A stretch of DNA of 64,000 nt from CAXMST01 sp963790085. GTDB lineage: Bacteria; Actinomycetota; Thermoleophilia; Solirubrobacterales; 70-9. The position numbers and the translations under genes are program-made. Numbering within the stretch: the stretch's first letter is position 1; each line of letters starts with the position of its first letter. Below the pieces are notes generated by a model. The model did no database searches. It had not been told where the DNA came from and saw nothing but the letters and a program-made list of their open reading frames with translations. Positions 48,283-56,913 of this stretch are shown here, one piece after another. The DNA is taken from assembly GCA_963790085.1 (NCBI GenBank), contig CAWBNH010000013.1:602476-666475 (forward strand), read 5' to 3'.

Positions 48283-49230
48283 ATGATCGCCGGCGGGCGC
48301 TCGAACCTCACCTATGCGATCACCGACGCCGCCGGGCGGCGCTGGGCGTTGCGGCGACCCCCGCTCGGCAAGCGCCTTGGCTCCGCGCATGACATGGGCC
48401 GCGAGCACAGGGTGGTCTCGGCGCTCGCGCCGACGCCCGTCCCGGTGGCGCCGATCGCGGGCTTCTGCGAGGACGAGAGCGTCAACGGTGCCCCGTTCTA
48501 CGTGATGGAGTTCGTCGCGGGCCCGGTCCTGCGAACGGTGGAGGACGCCGAGCCCTATGGGATTGCCCGGCGCCGGGCGATCGGCGAGCGGGTGGTCGAC
48601 ACGCTGGTCACGATCCACGACGTCGACCCCGACGCGATCGGCCTCGGTGATCTCGGCAGAAAGACCGACCACGTGGCCCGCACCCTGCGCCGCTGGCTCG
48701 GGCAGTGGGAGGGATCGAAGACGCGGGAGCTGCCGCTCGTCGAGGACGTCCACGATCGGCTCGCGGCCCGGATTCCCGAACAGGGACCGGCGACGATCGT
48801 GCATGGTGACTACCGCCTCGACAACATGATCCTCGACGACTCCGACGAGGTTGCCGCGGTCGTCGACTGGGAGCTCTGCACGCTCGGCGACCCGCTCGCG
48901 GACGTCGGCCTGCTGCTCGTCTACTGGGCCGAGGAGGGGGACGACCTGATGCCGCTGTTCGAGCCGGCGACGATGGCACCCGGCTTCATCTCCCGCGAGC
49001 GGGTCAAGGCCCGCTACGCCGAGCGCTCCGGCCGTGACCTGAGCGCGATCGACTTCTATGTGGCGCTCGGCTACTGGAAGCTGGCGATCATCATCGAGGG
49101 CGTCTTCGCCCGCTACATGGCCGGCGGCTACGGCGAGCAGGCCGCCGAGGACGAGGGGGCGAAGGCCTTCGCCCGCAACGTCGAGCGCCTCGCCGAGGCC
49201 GCCGACGAGGCCGAGCGACGCCTCGACTGA
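48283..49230 (+). CDS. APH-family phosphotransferase (ACAD10/11 kinase-domain-like), 5' end frameshifted
   Basis: 315 intact residues of an aminoglycoside-phosphotransferase-fold kinase. It has MIAGGRSNLTYAI, HGDYRLDNMIL (catalytic Asp) and AAVVDWELCTLGDPLADVG (metal-binding Asp). This subfamily includes the kinase halves of animal ACAD10/11 and bacterial 4-hydroxyacyl-CoA kinases such as LvaA. The conserved N terminus lies upstream in another frame (48179-48282), so the native protein should be about 350 residues. It converges with the acyl-CoA dehydrogenase gene, 9 bases away. Confidence 0.88.
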   Translation: MIAGGRSNLTYAITDAAGRRWALRRPPLGKRLGSAHDMGREHRVVSALAPTPVPVAPIAGFCEDESVNGAPFYVMEFVAGPVLRTVEDAEPYGIARRRAIGERVVDTLVTIHDVDPDAIGLGDLGRKTDHVARTLRRWLGQWEGSKTRELPLVEDVHDRLAARIPEQGPATIVHGDYRLDNMILDDSDEVAAVVDWELCTLGDPLADVGLLLVYWAEEGDDLMPLFEPATMAPGFISRERVKARYAERSGRDLSAIDFYVALGYWKLAIIIEGVFARYMAGGYGEQAAEDEGAKAFARNVERLAEAADEAERRLD

Positions 49231-49239
49231 TCCTGCGTC

Positions 49240-50517
49240 TCAGCCCGCGGTCGCCTTGGCTCCGGCGGGACGCGGAGCCCCGCCGTTGCCCTCGGCGCCG
49301 CCGTCGGCCTTCGCCCAGTGGTTTAGCTCGCGCCGGGCGATCACCATCTTGTGCACCTCGTCGGGACCGTCGGCCACCTTCAGCATGCGGCTGTAGCGCC
49401 ACATCGAGGCGAGCGGCGTGTCGTCGGACATCCCGAGCGAGCCGTGCACCTGGATCGCGCGGTCGAGCACATCCATGACGACGTTGGCCGCGACAACCTT
49501 GATCATCGAGATCTCGCGGCGCGCCTCGCGCTTGCCCTCGGTGTCCATCAGCCAGGCCGCCTTCAGCGTCAGCAGCCGGGCCTGCTCGGTCTCCATCCTG
49601 CTCTTCGCGATGAAGTCCTGGATGAACTGCTTGTCGGCGAGCTTGCCGCCGAAGGCCTCGCGCTGGTTGGCGTAGCGGCACATCAACTCGATCGCCCGCT
49701 CGCAGGTCCCGATCGCCCGCATGCAGTGGTGGATCCGACCGGGCCCGAGCCGGTCCTGTGCGATCACGAACCCGGCCTGGCGCGGGCCGAGCAGGTTCGC
49801 CTCCGGTACCCGGCAGTCCTCGTAGAGGATCTCGCAGTGGCCCGGCCCCTTGTCGTGGCCCATCACCGAGATCGAGCGCACGAGGTTGAAGCCGGGCGCA
49901 TCGGTCGGGACGATGATCATGCTCGCCCGGGCGTAGGGGTGGGCATCGGGGTCGGTGACCACCATCGCGATCGCCATGTCGGCGCCGACCGCGCCCGAGG
50001 TGTACCACTTGTGGCCGTTGATCACCCACTCGCCGGCCGTCGAGTCGAGCTCGGCGCGGGCCTGAAGCGTGGTCGGGTCCGAGCCCGCGACCTCGGGCTC
50101 AGTCATCGAGAAGCAGGAGCGGCTGTCCCCGTGCAGCAGCGGCTCCAACCAGCGCTGCTTCTGCTCGGCGGTGCCGTGGTCGTGGAGGATCTCCATGTTG
50201 CCGGTGTCGGGTGCGGCGCAGTTGAACGCCATCGGGGCAACGGCGGGGCTGTGGCCCATCTCCTCGCAGAGCAGCCCGTACTCCCAGTTGGTCAGGCCGA
50301 TGCCGTGCTCCTCGTTCGGCATGAACAGGTTCCAGAGACCCTGCTCCCGCGCCTTCTCGCGCATCTCGACGATGATCTCCGGGTAGGCGACGCCGGGCCT
50401 GACCTCGTCGTCGAGGGCCTCCATCGCCTCCGCCTCGACCGGGTAGAGGTTCTCGTCCATGAAGGTGCGGATCCGTTCGCGCAGCTCCTCCACGCGTGGC
50501 CCGGGTGAGAAATCCAT
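49240..50517 (-). CDS. Acyl-CoA dehydrogenase, ACAD10/11-like
   Basis: 425 residues. CFSMTEPEVAGSDPTTLQ, GPGRIHHCMRAIGTCERAIELMCRYANQREAFG and QVHGSLGMSDDTPL match the ACAD10/ACAD11 branch, which acts on 4-phosphorylated hydroxyacyl-CoAs. The C-terminal 20 residues are a Gly/Ala tail. TAGGCT (50524-50529, minus strand) lies 6 bases before the ATG, with no ribosome site, so the start is probably leaderless. Confidence 0.92.
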   Translation of the reverse strand: MDFSPGPRVEELRERIRTFMDENLYPVEAEAMEALDDEVRPGVAYPEIIVEMREKAREQGLWNLFMPNEEHGIGLTNWEYGLLCEEMGHSPAVAPMAFNCAAPDTGNMEILHDHGTAEQKQRWLEPLLHGDSRSCFSMTEPEVAGSDPTTLQARAELDSTAGEWVINGHKWYTSGAVGADMAIAMVVTDPDAHPYARASMIIVPTDAPGFNLVRSISVMGHDKGPGHCEILYEDCRVPEANLLGPRQAGFVIAQDRLGPGRIHHCMRAIGTCERAIELMCRYANQREAFGGKLADKQFIQDFIAKSRMETEQARLLTLKAAWLMDTEGKREARREISMIKVVAANVVMDVLDRAIQVHGSLGMSDDTPLASMWRYSRMLKVADGPDEVHKMVIARRELNHWAKADGGAEGNGGAPRPAGAKATAG

Positions 50518-50553
50518 CGTCGCAGCCTACCGCGCGGCCGGCAGGGCAGACGC

Positions 50554-51588
50554 CTAGCTGGCGACGCCGGACCGCTCGTCGCTCGGCTCGGACTCCGGTT
50601 CCTCGGCGGTGGGATCGTGGTTGCGCACGAGCTTGCCGTTCTCCATCCGGTAGGGGGGTGGGTGCTTGTGCCAGGGCATCTTCACGAGGCTGAACATCCG
50701 CACGCCCTCGCCGTGCGGGAGCTTGACCTCGCGGCGCAGGATGTAGGTGAAGATGACGCCGAAGCCGAGCGAGACCAGCGCCGCCGTGGCCGCCACGAAC
50801 GCGGCGTCCCCCTTCGTGATCAGCGCGATGCCGGAGGCGATCAACACGATCGAGAGCAGGGACCGCAACAGGTTCTTGCCGCTCTTGACCGCGAGTCGCC
50901 CGCCGACGAGCACGCCGGGGACCGACCCGAGCAGGATGTTCCCGGCCAGCTCGAGGTCGACGTTGCCGCCGATGAAGTGCGCGGCGCCCGCTGCCCAGAG
51001 CAGGACCGCGGCGTGGAAGATGTCGGTGCCGACGACCCGCTGCGGGGTCAAGCGGAAGACCGCGATCAGGATGATCGCGATCAGGGTCCCCGAGCCGGCC
51101 GAGGTGAGCCCGATGATGAAGCCGGTGATGACGCCGGTGGCGATCGCGGCGATGACGTGACGCCGGTACAGGTGCAGCGCGTACCGCTCCTTGATCACGT
51201 CGGGGAGGAAGGCGGTGCGCAGCATCGTCGCCACTCCGACGACCAGCAGCGTCGCGCCGAGGATCCCGAAGATGATCCCCTCGAGCTCCTGCTCGCCGAC
51301 GCTGCTCTTCAGCGCCTCGATCACGACGACACCGCCGATCGCGGCGGGGACGCTGCCGACGGCCATCCAGAACGCGAGCCCGAGATGCACGGTCTTGGCG
51401 CGGAGGTGCTGAACGCCGCCGACCGTCTTCGTCACGGCGGCGTAGAAGATGTCGGTCCCGATCGCGGTGACCGGGTTGATGCCGAAGACGAGGATCAACA
51501 GCGGCGTCATCAGCGAGGCGCCGCCCATGCCGGTCATCCCGACCAGCAGGCCGATGCCAAAGCCGAAGATGATTAGCGCGGGATCCAT
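50554..51588 (-). CDS. Sulfite exporter TauE/SafE family protein
   Basis: 344 residues with eight to nine predicted helices, starting ALIIFGFGIGLLVGMTGMGGASLMTPLLI, the first of two TauE/SafE repeats; the second starts GVITGFIIGLTSAGSG. Members export sulfite or other organosulfonates, or take up sulfate-related anions. A cytoplasmic tail of about 60 residues is Pro/Glu-rich. The Rrf2 gene lies upstream on the same strand and the sulfate operon is nearby, so a role in sulfur handling is likely. Confidence 0.85.
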   Translation of the reverse strand: MDPALIIFGFGIGLLVGMTGMGGASLMTPLLILVFGINPVTAIGTDIFYAAVTKTVGGVQHLRAKTVHLGLAFWMAVGSVPAAIGGVVVIEALKSSVGEQELEGIIFGILGATLLVVGVATMLRTAFLPDVIKERYALHLYRRHVIAAIATGVITGFIIGLTSAGSGTLIAIILIAVFRLTPQRVVGTDIFHAAVLLWAAGAAHFIGGNVDLELAGNILLGSVPGVLVGGRLAVKSGKNLLRSLLSIVLIASGIALITKGDAAFVAATAALVSLGFGVIFTYILRREVKLPHGEGVRMFSLVKMPWHKHPPPYRMENGKLVRNHDPTAEEPESEPSDERSGVAS

Positions 51589-51658
51589 GGGGAGGGGCGT
51601 ACGCGAGCGTTGACGGCGCGCCCCCGCTGAACGGGTGGGTTAGGGGCGCAGTTTGTTG

Positions 51659-51683
51659 ACCTAACTACTCGTAATAGTCGGGT
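51659..51683. promoter_or_regulatory. 25-base imperfect dyad before tauE, candidate Rrf2 operator
   Basis: ACCTAACTA on the left pairs with TAGTCGGGT on the right around ...CTCGTAA...; 8 of 12 arm positions match. It lies just downstream of a minus-strand TACAAT box (51690-51695). Confidence 0.35.
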
Positions 51684-51704
51684 CGGGATTGTAGCCGACG
51701 CTGA

Positions 51705-52187
51705 TCAGACCGCGTCGTGTGTGCCGGTGTCGCGAACGATCCATGCCTCGGGGCGGTCGATCAGCTCGGCCACCGACTCCGGCAGGTCGCCGCGGACGAG
51801 CTCGGCCAGCGTCACCTCCTCCAGCACCGCCCGGAGGTTCGCGCGGACCGCGATCCAGACGTCGCGCAGCCGCTCGGCGGGCCCCGGGTAGGAGGTCTCC
51901 TCCGGCGAGAGGTCATGGATGTTGGCGAGCGGGCCCTCGACGGCCCTGATCACATCGGCGACCGTGACCTCGTCGGCGGGTCTCGCGAGCCAGTAGCCGC
52001 CGCGGGCGCCGCGCTTGGTCTGGACCAGCCCGGCCCGCTTCAGCTCGAGCATGATCTGCTCCAGGAACTGCAGCGGGATCCCCTGCGCCTGCGCCAGCCT
52101 GGTGCCCTTGACCGGCGCCCCGTCGGGGCTCGCCGACAGCTCCAGCGTCGCGCGGACGGCGTAGTCGGCTTTGGCTGAGATGCGCAT
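51705..52187 (-). CDS. Rrf2-family transcriptional regulator without cysteines
   Basis: 160 residues: winged helix (MRISAKADYAVRATLELSA, then RGARGGYWLARPADEVTVADVIRAVEGP). There is no cysteine anywhere, so it cannot carry the Fe-S cluster of IscR/NsrR and is more like CymR, the cysteine-metabolism repressor. Its place between a TauE/SafE gene and sulfur genes supports a sulfur-related role. It is divergent from the PHP gene (39 bases between starts). Confidence 0.88.
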   Translation of the reverse strand: MRISAKADYAVRATLELSASPDGAPVKGTRLAQAQGIPLQFLEQIMLELKRAGLVQTKRGARGGYWLARPADEVTVADVIRAVEGPLANIHDLSPEETSYPGPAERLRDVWIAVRANLRAVLEEVTLAELVRGDLPESVAELIDRPEAWIVRDTGTHDAV

Positions 52188-52226
52188 TCGGCTGCCTCGG
52201 GCCCGGGTAGGTAAGAATGGTCGCCG

Positions 52227-53045
52227 GTGATCGACCTGCAGTCACATTCAACCGTGTCCGACGGCCAGCTGGAGCCGGCCGACGTCGTCCGCGCGGCGGC
52301 GGAGGCCGGGGTGACGGTGATGGCCCTCACCGACCACGACGGCGTCGCGGGTGTCCCCGAGGCGATCGCCACCGCCGAGGAGCTCGGCATCGAGTGCATC
52401 CCGGCGATCGAGATGTCATGCGTGCACAAGTACTCGGAGGATCTCCACATCTGCGGCTACTGGGTCGACCTCGAGCGGATCCAGCCCGCCTGCGATCGGG
52501 CGCAGCAGGAGCGGGTCAACCGAGCCAAGGCGATCATCTCCAAGCTCAACGAGCACGGGGTCGACGTCAGCTTCGAGGCCGCCGTCGCGAAGGCCGGTGC
52601 CGCCGATGCGATCGGCCGCCCGCACATCGCCAAGGCGGCCGGTGCCGGTCCAGACCTCGGTCCCTTCTTCGAGGAGTACCTGGTTCCCGGTGCGAAGGCC
52701 TTCGTCTCCCGCGAGTGGCCGAGCGCCGAGGAGGCCGTTCGTCTGATCCACGACGCGGGCGGCATCGCGGTCGTCGCTCACCCCTACTGGGACGTGAGCG
52801 AGCCCGAGCAGGTCCGCGACCTCGTTCAGAGCCTCGTCGAGGAGGTCGGCCTCGACGGGATCGAGACCTACTACCCGCCCCATACCGCTGAGCAGACCCG
52901 GCACTGCCTCGAGCTCTGCGAGGAGTTCGACCTGATCCCGACCGCCTCCAGCGACTTCCACGGCCCGACGCACAAGACCTTCAGCCGTTGGGGCGCCTAC
53001 GACACCTACGGGCTCGGCGAGCCGGTGGCCCCGGCGAAGCCTTAG
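52227..53045 (+). CDS. PHP-domain phosphoesterase (RNase AM/YciV-like)
   Basis: 272 residues with the metal-binding motifs of the polymerase-and-histidinol-phosphatase fold: LQSHSTVSDG, ALTDHDGV, AHPYWD and ASSDFHGPTHK. Known relatives hydrolyse 3',5'-nucleoside bisphosphates such as pAp or trim short RNA. pAp would be the by-product if PAPS were reduced. The cysH nearby looks like an APS reductase, so that link is weak. The last 4 bases overlap the convergent VTT gene. GTG start, no ribosome site. Confidence 0.85.
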   Translation: MIDLQSHSTVSDGQLEPADVVRAAAEAGVTVMALTDHDGVAGVPEAIATAEELGIECIPAIEMSCVHKYSEDLHICGYWVDLERIQPACDRAQQERVNRAKAIISKLNEHGVDVSFEAAVAKAGAADAIGRPHIAKAAGAGPDLGPFFEEYLVPGAKAFVSREWPSAEEAVRLIHDAGGIAVVAHPYWDVSEPEQVRDLVQSLVEEVGLDGIETYYPPHTAEQTRHCLELCEEFDLIPTASSDFHGPTHKTFSRWGAYDTYGLGEPVAPAKP

Positions 53046-53782
53046 TTCGTCCCGGCCCGATCCCCGGAGCCGGCCTCCTCTTCGCCGAGCAGGCGCCCAC
53101 GCAGGCGATGCCCGAGATAGATCAGGATGACGATCGCGCCGCCGCCGACGAGCAGGATCGGGTCGGTTGGTGAGAGCTCCTCCAGCTGCGTCCCCAGGTA
53201 GACGAACAGCGCCGTCAGCGGCAGGTAGCCGACGGCGGTCGTCCACATCAGGCGGCCCAGCGGGACATGGGCGGCGCCGGCGACGATCGTGAACAGGCTG
53301 AAGGGGACGATCGGAATCAGCCGCATCGCGATCAGCAGGAAGGCCCCGCCGCGCTCGACCACCGCCTGGTAGCTGAGGAAGCGTCGCTCGCCGAACGCCC
53401 GGTAGAGCAGCGGCCGTGCGGCGCGGCGGCCGATCTCCCAGGAGATCAGCGCGTTGAGGAGCCAGCCGATCATCACCAGCAGCAGCCCGAGCCAGAACCC
53501 CCAGACGAAGCCGGCTGCGGCGTTGACGATCTCCGCCGGATAGAAGACGATCGAGTGCAGTGCCGCCAGGACCAGCAGCGTCAGCACGCCGGCAGCGCCC
53601 TCGAGGTTGGCGCGGAGCGCCTCGGTGTCGCCGCTGATCGCGTTGCCGGCGGCCTCTCGCAGGGCCGGAATCGCGGCGATCATCAGGCCGACGACCAGCA
53701 CCGCGGCGGCGGTGACGACGACGCCCGCCAGCCCCGGGTGGCCCTCGATCGGCTCTTCGGCCCTGCGGCCCGGACCCGGCAT
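53042..53782 (-). CDS. TVP38/TMEM64 (VTT/DedA-like) membrane protein
   Basis: 246 residues with about five to six helices. VFYPAEIVNAAAGFVWGFWLG, RGGAFLLIAMRLIPIVPFSLFTIVAGAAHVPL and VGYLPLTALFVYLGTQL are typical of the VTT family, thought to act in lipid scrambling or membrane homeostasis. It is the last gene of the minus-strand group behind cysC. Its stop overlaps the PHP stop. Confidence 0.85.
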   Translation of the reverse strand: MPGPGRRAEEPIEGHPGLAGVVVTAAAVLVVGLMIAAIPALREAAGNAISGDTEALRANLEGAAGVLTLLVLAALHSIVFYPAEIVNAAAGFVWGFWLGLLLVMIGWLLNALISWEIGRRAARPLLYRAFGERRFLSYQAVVERGGAFLLIAMRLIPIVPFSLFTIVAGAAHVPLGRLMWTTAVGYLPLTALFVYLGTQLEELSPTDPILLVGGGAIVILIYLGHRLRGRLLGEEEAGSGDRAGTN

Positions 53783-53796
53783 CGATCGCCGCGGAG

Positions 53797-54171
53797 TCAG
53801 TCCCGCGCGCGGGCGATCGCGGAGAGAAGCGCCACCGAGCCGGCGCTGGCGAGGGCCAGGATCGAGGTCCGGCGCGGGATCGAGCGCGTCGCGTAGCAGT
53901 GGGCGAAGATCGCGATGTCGGGGAGCTGAACCGCGAGAACCACGTCGCGAGCCTGGCGGTGGCCGGAGAGGGCGGCGCCCGCGACCACCAGGTGGCGAAC
54001 GGCGAACAGGCGCCAGCCCAGTGCACCTGCCCCGCTGAGCTCGGAGGCATCGACCCCGTAGATGCGCAGCAGGGTTCGCGGGAACAGCAGTGCGCCGATG
54101 CCGATCAGTAACGCGAAGCCGGCGACCCCCCGGTAGATCGATTCCGCCGTTGATGTCTGTTCAGCGCCCAC
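53797..54171 (-). CDS. Small membrane protein, unknown
   Basis: 124 residues with three to four hydrophobic segments: SIYRGVAGFALLIGIGALLF, ALGWRLFAVRHLVVAGAAL and a C-terminal helix. Unknown function; the fold resembles DUF4267-type small membrane proteins, uncertain. The GTG at 54171 is preferred because TACGGT (54178-54183) lies 6 bases before it. Confidence 0.55.
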   Translation of the reverse strand: MGAEQTSTAESIYRGVAGFALLIGIGALLFPRTLLRIYGVDASELSGAGALGWRLFAVRHLVVAGAALSGHRQARDVVLAVQLPDIAIFAHCYATRSIPRRTSILALASAGSVALLSAIARARD

Positions 54172-54259
54172 GCGACGACCGTATCCAAAACGATTGGCCG
54201 CGGGCATGCGGCCGGCTTCAGCCGACCGCGCCCGCGAAGTCCGGCTGACCGCTGCCGCG

Positions 54260-54835
54260 CTAGGCGGCCGGGATCAGCCCCTCGGCCTCGAGGTAGTCGA
54301 TGATCGCCTGCGCGGACTCCTCGGGGGTCTTGTCCGCGGTCTCGACCCGGATCTCGGGGTTCTCGGGGGCCTCGTAGGGATCGGAGACGCCGGTGAACTC
54401 GGGGATCTCGCCGGAGCGGGCCTTCGCGTAGAGCCCCTTGGTATCGCGGGCCTCGCAGTCCTCGAGCGAGGTGGCGATGTAGCACTCGACGAAGGTGCTG
54501 TTGCCGTCGTGCATCTCACGCACGTGGGCGCGGGTCTCGATGTAGGGGGAGATCGCGGCGGTGATCACCGGGACCCCGTTGCGGGAGAGCAGGTCCGCCA
54601 CGAACCCGATCCGCTCGATGTTGGTGTCCCGATCCTCCTTCGAGAACCCGAGGCCCTTGGAGAGGTGCTCGCGGACGACGTCGCCGTCGAGCACCTCGAG
54701 CGGGATCCCCCGCTCCTCGAAGGTGTCGATCAGCACGTCGGTGATCGTCGACTTGCCGGAGCCGGAGAGGCCGGTCATCCAAAGCGTGAAGCCCTTATGG
54801 CCGTTGGGGCCGTTGGGGCCGTTGGGGTTGGACAT
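54260..54835 (-). CDS. cysC: Adenylylsulfate kinase
   Basis: 191 residues. It phosphorylates APS to PAPS. The P-loop is GLSGSGKST (22-30), followed by DGDVVREHL, FSKEDRDTNIERIGFV and the Lys-rich TKGLYAKARSGEIPEFTGV loop. The N terminus SNPNGPNGPNGHK comes from three copies of a 9-base unit (54801-54827). A good AAGGAG precedes the ATG. Last gene of the sir-cysH-sat-cysC operon. Confidence 0.95.
   Translation of the reverse strand: MSNPNGPNGPNGHKGFTLWMTGLSGSGKSTITDVLIDTFEERGIPLEVLDGDVVREHLSKGLGFSKEDRDTNIERIGFVADLLSRNGVPVITAAISPYIETRAHVREMHDGNSTFVECYIATSLEDCEARDTKGLYAKARSGEIPEFTGVSDPYEAPENPEIRVETADKTPEESAQAIIDYLEAEGLIPAA
54801..54827 (-). repeat. Three tandem copies of a 9-base unit (CCGTTGGGG on plus)
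   Basis: The unit encodes Asn-Gly-Pro in the cysC N terminus and is a site where copy number may vary. Confidence 0.7.
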
Positions 54836-54898
54836 GGTGAGTGTTCTCCTTGTTCTCTTGTCTGTGTCTGAGATTCGGTCTGGGGCCGGCTGTCGGGC

Positions 54899-55966
54899 CT
54901 ACAGGTCCTTGTAGGCGTCGATCAGGATCGCGGCGACCTCGTGTCGGGTGAACTCGTGCGGCGGCTCCTCGCCGTTCTCGAGCATCTCGCGGACCTTGGT
55001 CCCGGAGAGGAAGAGCCGATCCTCGGGCGTGTGGGGGCAGGTCTTGTGGGAGCCGAGCCCCTCGCACTTGTAGCACCAGAAGGTGTGCTCGAACATCAGC
55101 GGGCGGATTCCGAGCTTGTCGATGTCGACCTCGTCGAAGATCTGCTGCGCGTCGTAGGTCCCGTAGTAGTCGCCGACCCCCGCATGGTCGCGACCGACGA
55201 TGAAGTGCGTGGCGCCGTAGTTGCGGCGCACGACCGCGTGGAAGATCGCCTCGCGGGGGCCCGCGTAGCGCATCGCGGCCGGGTTGACGCCCAACACCAC
55301 CCGGTCGTTCGGGTAGTAGTTCTCCATCAGCACCTCGTAGCACTTCATCCGTACGTCGGCGGGGATGTCGCCCTTCTTGGTCTCGCCGATGAGCGGGTGC
55401 AGGAAGAGGCCGTCGCTGACCTCCAGCGCCGCTTTCGTCAGGTACTCGTGGGCGCGGTGGATCGGGTTCCGGGTCTGGAACGCGACGATCCGCTTCCAGC
55501 CGCGGTCGGCGAACTCCCGGCGGGACTGCTCCGGCGTGAAGTAGCGGCTCATGAACGCTTCCTCGTGATCCGGCATGTCGTCGGCCTCGATCTCACCGGC
55601 GAGGCAGCGGTTGCCCTCCTCATACGTTGCCGCGACGCCCGGATGGGCCTCGTCGGTGGTCCGGTAGACGAGCTCAGCCTCCTTCTCCACGTCGCGCTCG
55701 AAGACCTCGCTGACGCGGATCCGGCCGAGATGCTTGCCGTTGGACGCGCTGAGCTCGACCACGTCGCCCTCAGCGGCGTCGAGGTCGGTGGCGAGCACGA
55801 CCGGGATCGGCCAGACCTCGTCGCCGCCGGCGAGAGTCATGCTCTCGACCGAGGACTTCCAGTCGTCGTAGCCCATGAACCCCTCGAGCGGGGCGAAGCC
55901 GCCGTTTGCGAGCAGCTCGAAGTCGGCGGTCTGGCGCGCGGAAAGGGTCAGGGACTTGTCGCTCAT
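54899..55966 (-). CDS. sat: Sulfate adenylyltransferase
   Basis: 355 residues of the monomeric/homo-oligomeric Sat family. It activates sulfate with ATP to APS. Active-site motifs are QTRNPIHRAHEYL (about 163-175) and VGRDHAGVGDYY (about 257-268); FWCYKCEGLGSHKTCPH has a Cys cluster that may bind zinc. A ribosome site (TAGGAG) lies upstream of the ATG. No CysD/N subunits are present, as expected for Sat. Confidence 0.95.
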   Translation of the reverse strand: MSDKSLTLSARQTADFELLANGGFAPLEGFMGYDDWKSSVESMTLAGGDEVWPIPVVLATDLDAAEGDVVELSASNGKHLGRIRVSEVFERDVEKEAELVYRTTDEAHPGVAATYEEGNRCLAGEIEADDMPDHEEAFMSRYFTPEQSRREFADRGWKRIVAFQTRNPIHRAHEYLTKAALEVSDGLFLHPLIGETKKGDIPADVRMKCYEVLMENYYPNDRVVLGVNPAAMRYAGPREAIFHAVVRRNYGATHFIVGRDHAGVGDYYGTYDAQQIFDEVDIDKLGIRPLMFEHTFWCYKCEGLGSHKTCPHTPEDRLFLSGTKVREMLENGEEPPHEFTRHEVAAILIDAYKDL

Positions 55967-56053
55967 CGGTATTTGGCTCCTAGCTCTGTCGTTCTTCTCG
56001 GATGGGTTGCTGCCTGGGCCCGGCTTCAGTCGCCGGTCCGGGTCGCGGCGCGG

Positions 56054-56887
56054 CTACTCGTGCAGCCCGCACTCGGTCTTGTGGGCATCGGCCCAGCGCC
56101 CCGAGCGCGGGTGACCGTCGGCGCCCGGAGGGCGCGTGCAGTGGGTGCACCCGATCGAGGGGTAGCCGGCGTCGTGCAGCGGGTTGTAGGGAAGGTCATT
56201 CGCATTGATGTAGTTCCAGACTTGCGACTCGGTCCAGTCTGCAAGCGGGTTCAGCTTCCACAGACCGAAGCGCCGATCCCAGCCGAACTTGGCCGCGCCG
56301 GCCCGGGTGGCGGAGTCCTCACGTCGGATCCCCGACACCCAGCAGTCGACACCGGAGAGCGCCTCCCGCATCGGTTCGACCTTTCGAATCCCGCAGCAGG
56401 CGTCCGGTTGACGGTCCCACAGGTTAGCGCCGTAGAGGTCCTCCTGCTCTTGCAGTGAGATTCCGGCGTGGCGTTCGAACTCGACCCCGTAGTGGGCTGC
56501 GAGCGCGTCGCGCGTCGCCAGGGTCTCCTCGAACAGCACGTCGGTGTCGAGATAGAAGAACCGGGCCGCGGGCTGGAGCCGGAGCGCGATGTCCATGATC
56601 ACCGTGCCCGTCTTCTGAAACGAGGTGGCGAACCGGAGCCCGGGATGGAAGGTCGCGAGCACCCAGCGGATCGTCTCGACCGCGTCGCGCGCCTCGAGCT
56701 CGGCATTGACCTCGCGCGGGTCCACGAGCTCGCCCGCGGCCGTCTTCAGCTCGGTTGCCCGCCGCCGCGGCTTCGCCTCGCCCGGCACCCGACCGACGCT
56801 GAGGTCGGCGATCCGGTCTCCGCCGGCAGGCGGACCAAGGCCGGACGGCGCCCGCCTGCTGCCGGTTCGGGTGACGCCGGTCGGCAT
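56054..56887 (-). CDS. cysH: Assimilatory adenylyl-sulfate (APS) reductase, CysH family
   Basis: 277 residues. Cluster cysteines Cys164/165 (DACCGIRKVEP) and Cys247/250 (GCTHC) identify the [4Fe-4S] type, which reduces APS rather than PAPS; the catalytic Cys273 is in ECGLHE. The first 45 residues are Arg/Pro-rich and not part of the fold. The ATG at 56887 follows GAGGAGAAG directly, and lies 26 bases after the sulfite reductase stop. Confidence 0.95.
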   Translation of the reverse strand: MPTGVTRTGSRRAPSGLGPPAGGDRIADLSVGRVPGEAKPRRRATELKTAAGELVDPREVNAELEARDAVETIRWVLATFHPGLRFATSFQKTGTVIMDIALRLQPAARFFYLDTDVLFEETLATRDALAAHYGVEFERHAGISLQEQEDLYGANLWDRQPDACCGIRKVEPMREALSGVDCWVSGIRREDSATRAGAAKFGWDRRFGLWKLNPLADWTESQVWNYINANDLPYNPLHDAGYPSIGCTHCTRPPGADGHPRSGRWADAHKTECGLHE

Positions 56888-56913
56888 CTTCTCCTCGGCC
56901 TCGGGGCGCGCGG

